DNA from: Leptolyngbya sp. SIO4C1
GTDB taxonomy: Bacteria > Cyanobacteriota > Cyanobacteriia > Phormidesmidales > Phormidesmidaceae
NCBI GenBank assembly: GCA_010671975.1
Contig: JAAHIA010000333.1
Span: forward strand, 1 to 5,638
Length of the DNA stretch: 5,638 bases
Direction of reading: 5' to 3'
A model generated the notes under the pieces. That model saw nothing but the letters and a program-made list of their open reading frames with translations, ran no database searches and was not told the origin of the DNA. The translations under genes and the position numbers were made by a program. Of this stretch, positions 5,267-5,638 are shown piece by piece; position 1 is the stretch's first letter; the number at the start of each line of letters is the position of its first letter.

Positions 5267-5638
5267 CCATCAGACTGACAGAAGATGAATTCTTAGAACA
5301 ATTTCATGAAGCTGGCGAAGAGCAGCTCCAGCGGGATCCCTCAGACAAGCTAGATAACAACTGTAAATTTGATGCCCGATTTGCTCAAGGATGGAGACGA
5401 AAGATTAACTTAAGAGAAGGCATTTGTCTAAGCATTAGTAAATTTCAATCCTTCGAACACACGATAATTAATTGCTCTGAATTTAACTGCCGCAACGTTC
5501 GCTTGTATTTCACGCTTTCAAATAATGGACATATGATCTTTCCTTCACTTAACGAGACATTAATTCCATATACCCCCGGAAAATACTACTTGAGGGGCAA
5601 TGGTCTATGGGCCTCCGCTATTGAAAATTTTAGTATTA
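5263..5638 (+). CDS. AraC-family (PchR-like) transcriptional regulator, N-terminal sensor part; 3' end outside window
   Basis: The frame starts with ATG (MTIRLTEDEFLEQFHEA) and stays open for 125 codons to the window edge. The strings GWRRKINLREGICLSISKF and GKYYLRGNGLWAS resemble the N-terminal domain of cyanobacterial PchR-like AraC regulators, whose members carry a G-x-x-R-x-I-x-L-R-x-G-I/L segment followed by beta strands. The C-terminal helix-turn-helix domain would lie beyond the window (family length is about 320-340 residues). The ATG overlaps the nuclease fragment stop as ATGA, suggesting translational coupling; no clear Shine-Dalgarno sequence is seen. The heptamer array ends 8 nt upstream. 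This is the same family as the gene at 1-510, but the two visible pieces cover opposite halves and cannot be compared. The inducer is unknown; iron or siderophore is only a family-based guess. Confidence 0.75.
   Translation, partial: MTIRLTEDEFLEQFHEAGEEQLQRDPSDKLDNNCKFDARFAQGWRRKINLREGICLSISKFQSFEHTIINCSEFNCRNVRLYFTLSNNGHMIFPSLNETLIPYTPGKYYLRGNGLWASAIENFSI

Noticed and set aside
1..5638. One AraC gene split by insertion of the RTX gene
   Set aside because: The C-terminal half lies upstream and the N-terminal half downstream on the same strand, the reverse of the order expected for a single interrupted gene; these are two genes.

Overview
This window looks cyanobacterial. The octamer GCGATCGC (HIP1) occurs three times (345-352, 4861-4868, 4894-4901). 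Degenerate GTTACCT-type heptamer repeats, which are common in cyanobacterial intergenic DNA, occur twice. The protein families present (PchR-like AraC regulators, a large RTX protein with PPC domains, and a PDDEXK/Rpn-type nuclease) are all frequent in filamentous cyanobacteria. Genus assignment is not possible from the sequence alone.

Layout, all on the + strand. (1) 1-510: the C-terminal half of an AraC/PchR-like transcription regulator that enters from the left edge. (2) 511-676: a leader region with a 20/21-bp tandem repeat, a strong 13-bp stem hairpin at 596-648, and a GGAG ribosome-binding site. (3) 677-4774: one 1365-residue, highly acidic, cysteine-free secreted protein. It has five Calx-beta-like beta-sandwich repeats, two PPC-like domains, an RTX calcium-binding nonapeptide array and a C-terminal type I secretion-type tail. 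No enzyme domain is visible. (4) 4775-4939: a heptamer repeat, a clear intrinsic terminator, two HIP1 sites and a TATAAT box. (5) 4940-5266: the first third or so of a PDDEXK/Rpn-type nuclease gene, cut short so that its last residues are encoded by heptamer repeats. (6) 5263-5638: the N-terminal part of a second PchR-like AraC regulator. It overlaps the nuclease fragment by an ATGA junction and runs off the right edge.

How the parts may relate: the exoprotein gene sits between two regulators of the same family, which in cyanobacteria usually accompany siderophore/TonB-receptor genes; no such receptor is visible here. The exoprotein has its own ribosome-binding site, leader hairpin and terminator, so it looks like a single-gene transcription unit. 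Regulation of it by either AraC protein is a hypothesis. The most unusual structures are three: the inverted heptamer repeats that bracket the nuclease fragment; the long-short-PPC block duplication inside the exoprotein, together with its GC-rich RTX end, suggesting modular assembly; and the leader hairpin. I see no complete new defence or biosynthetic system in the window.
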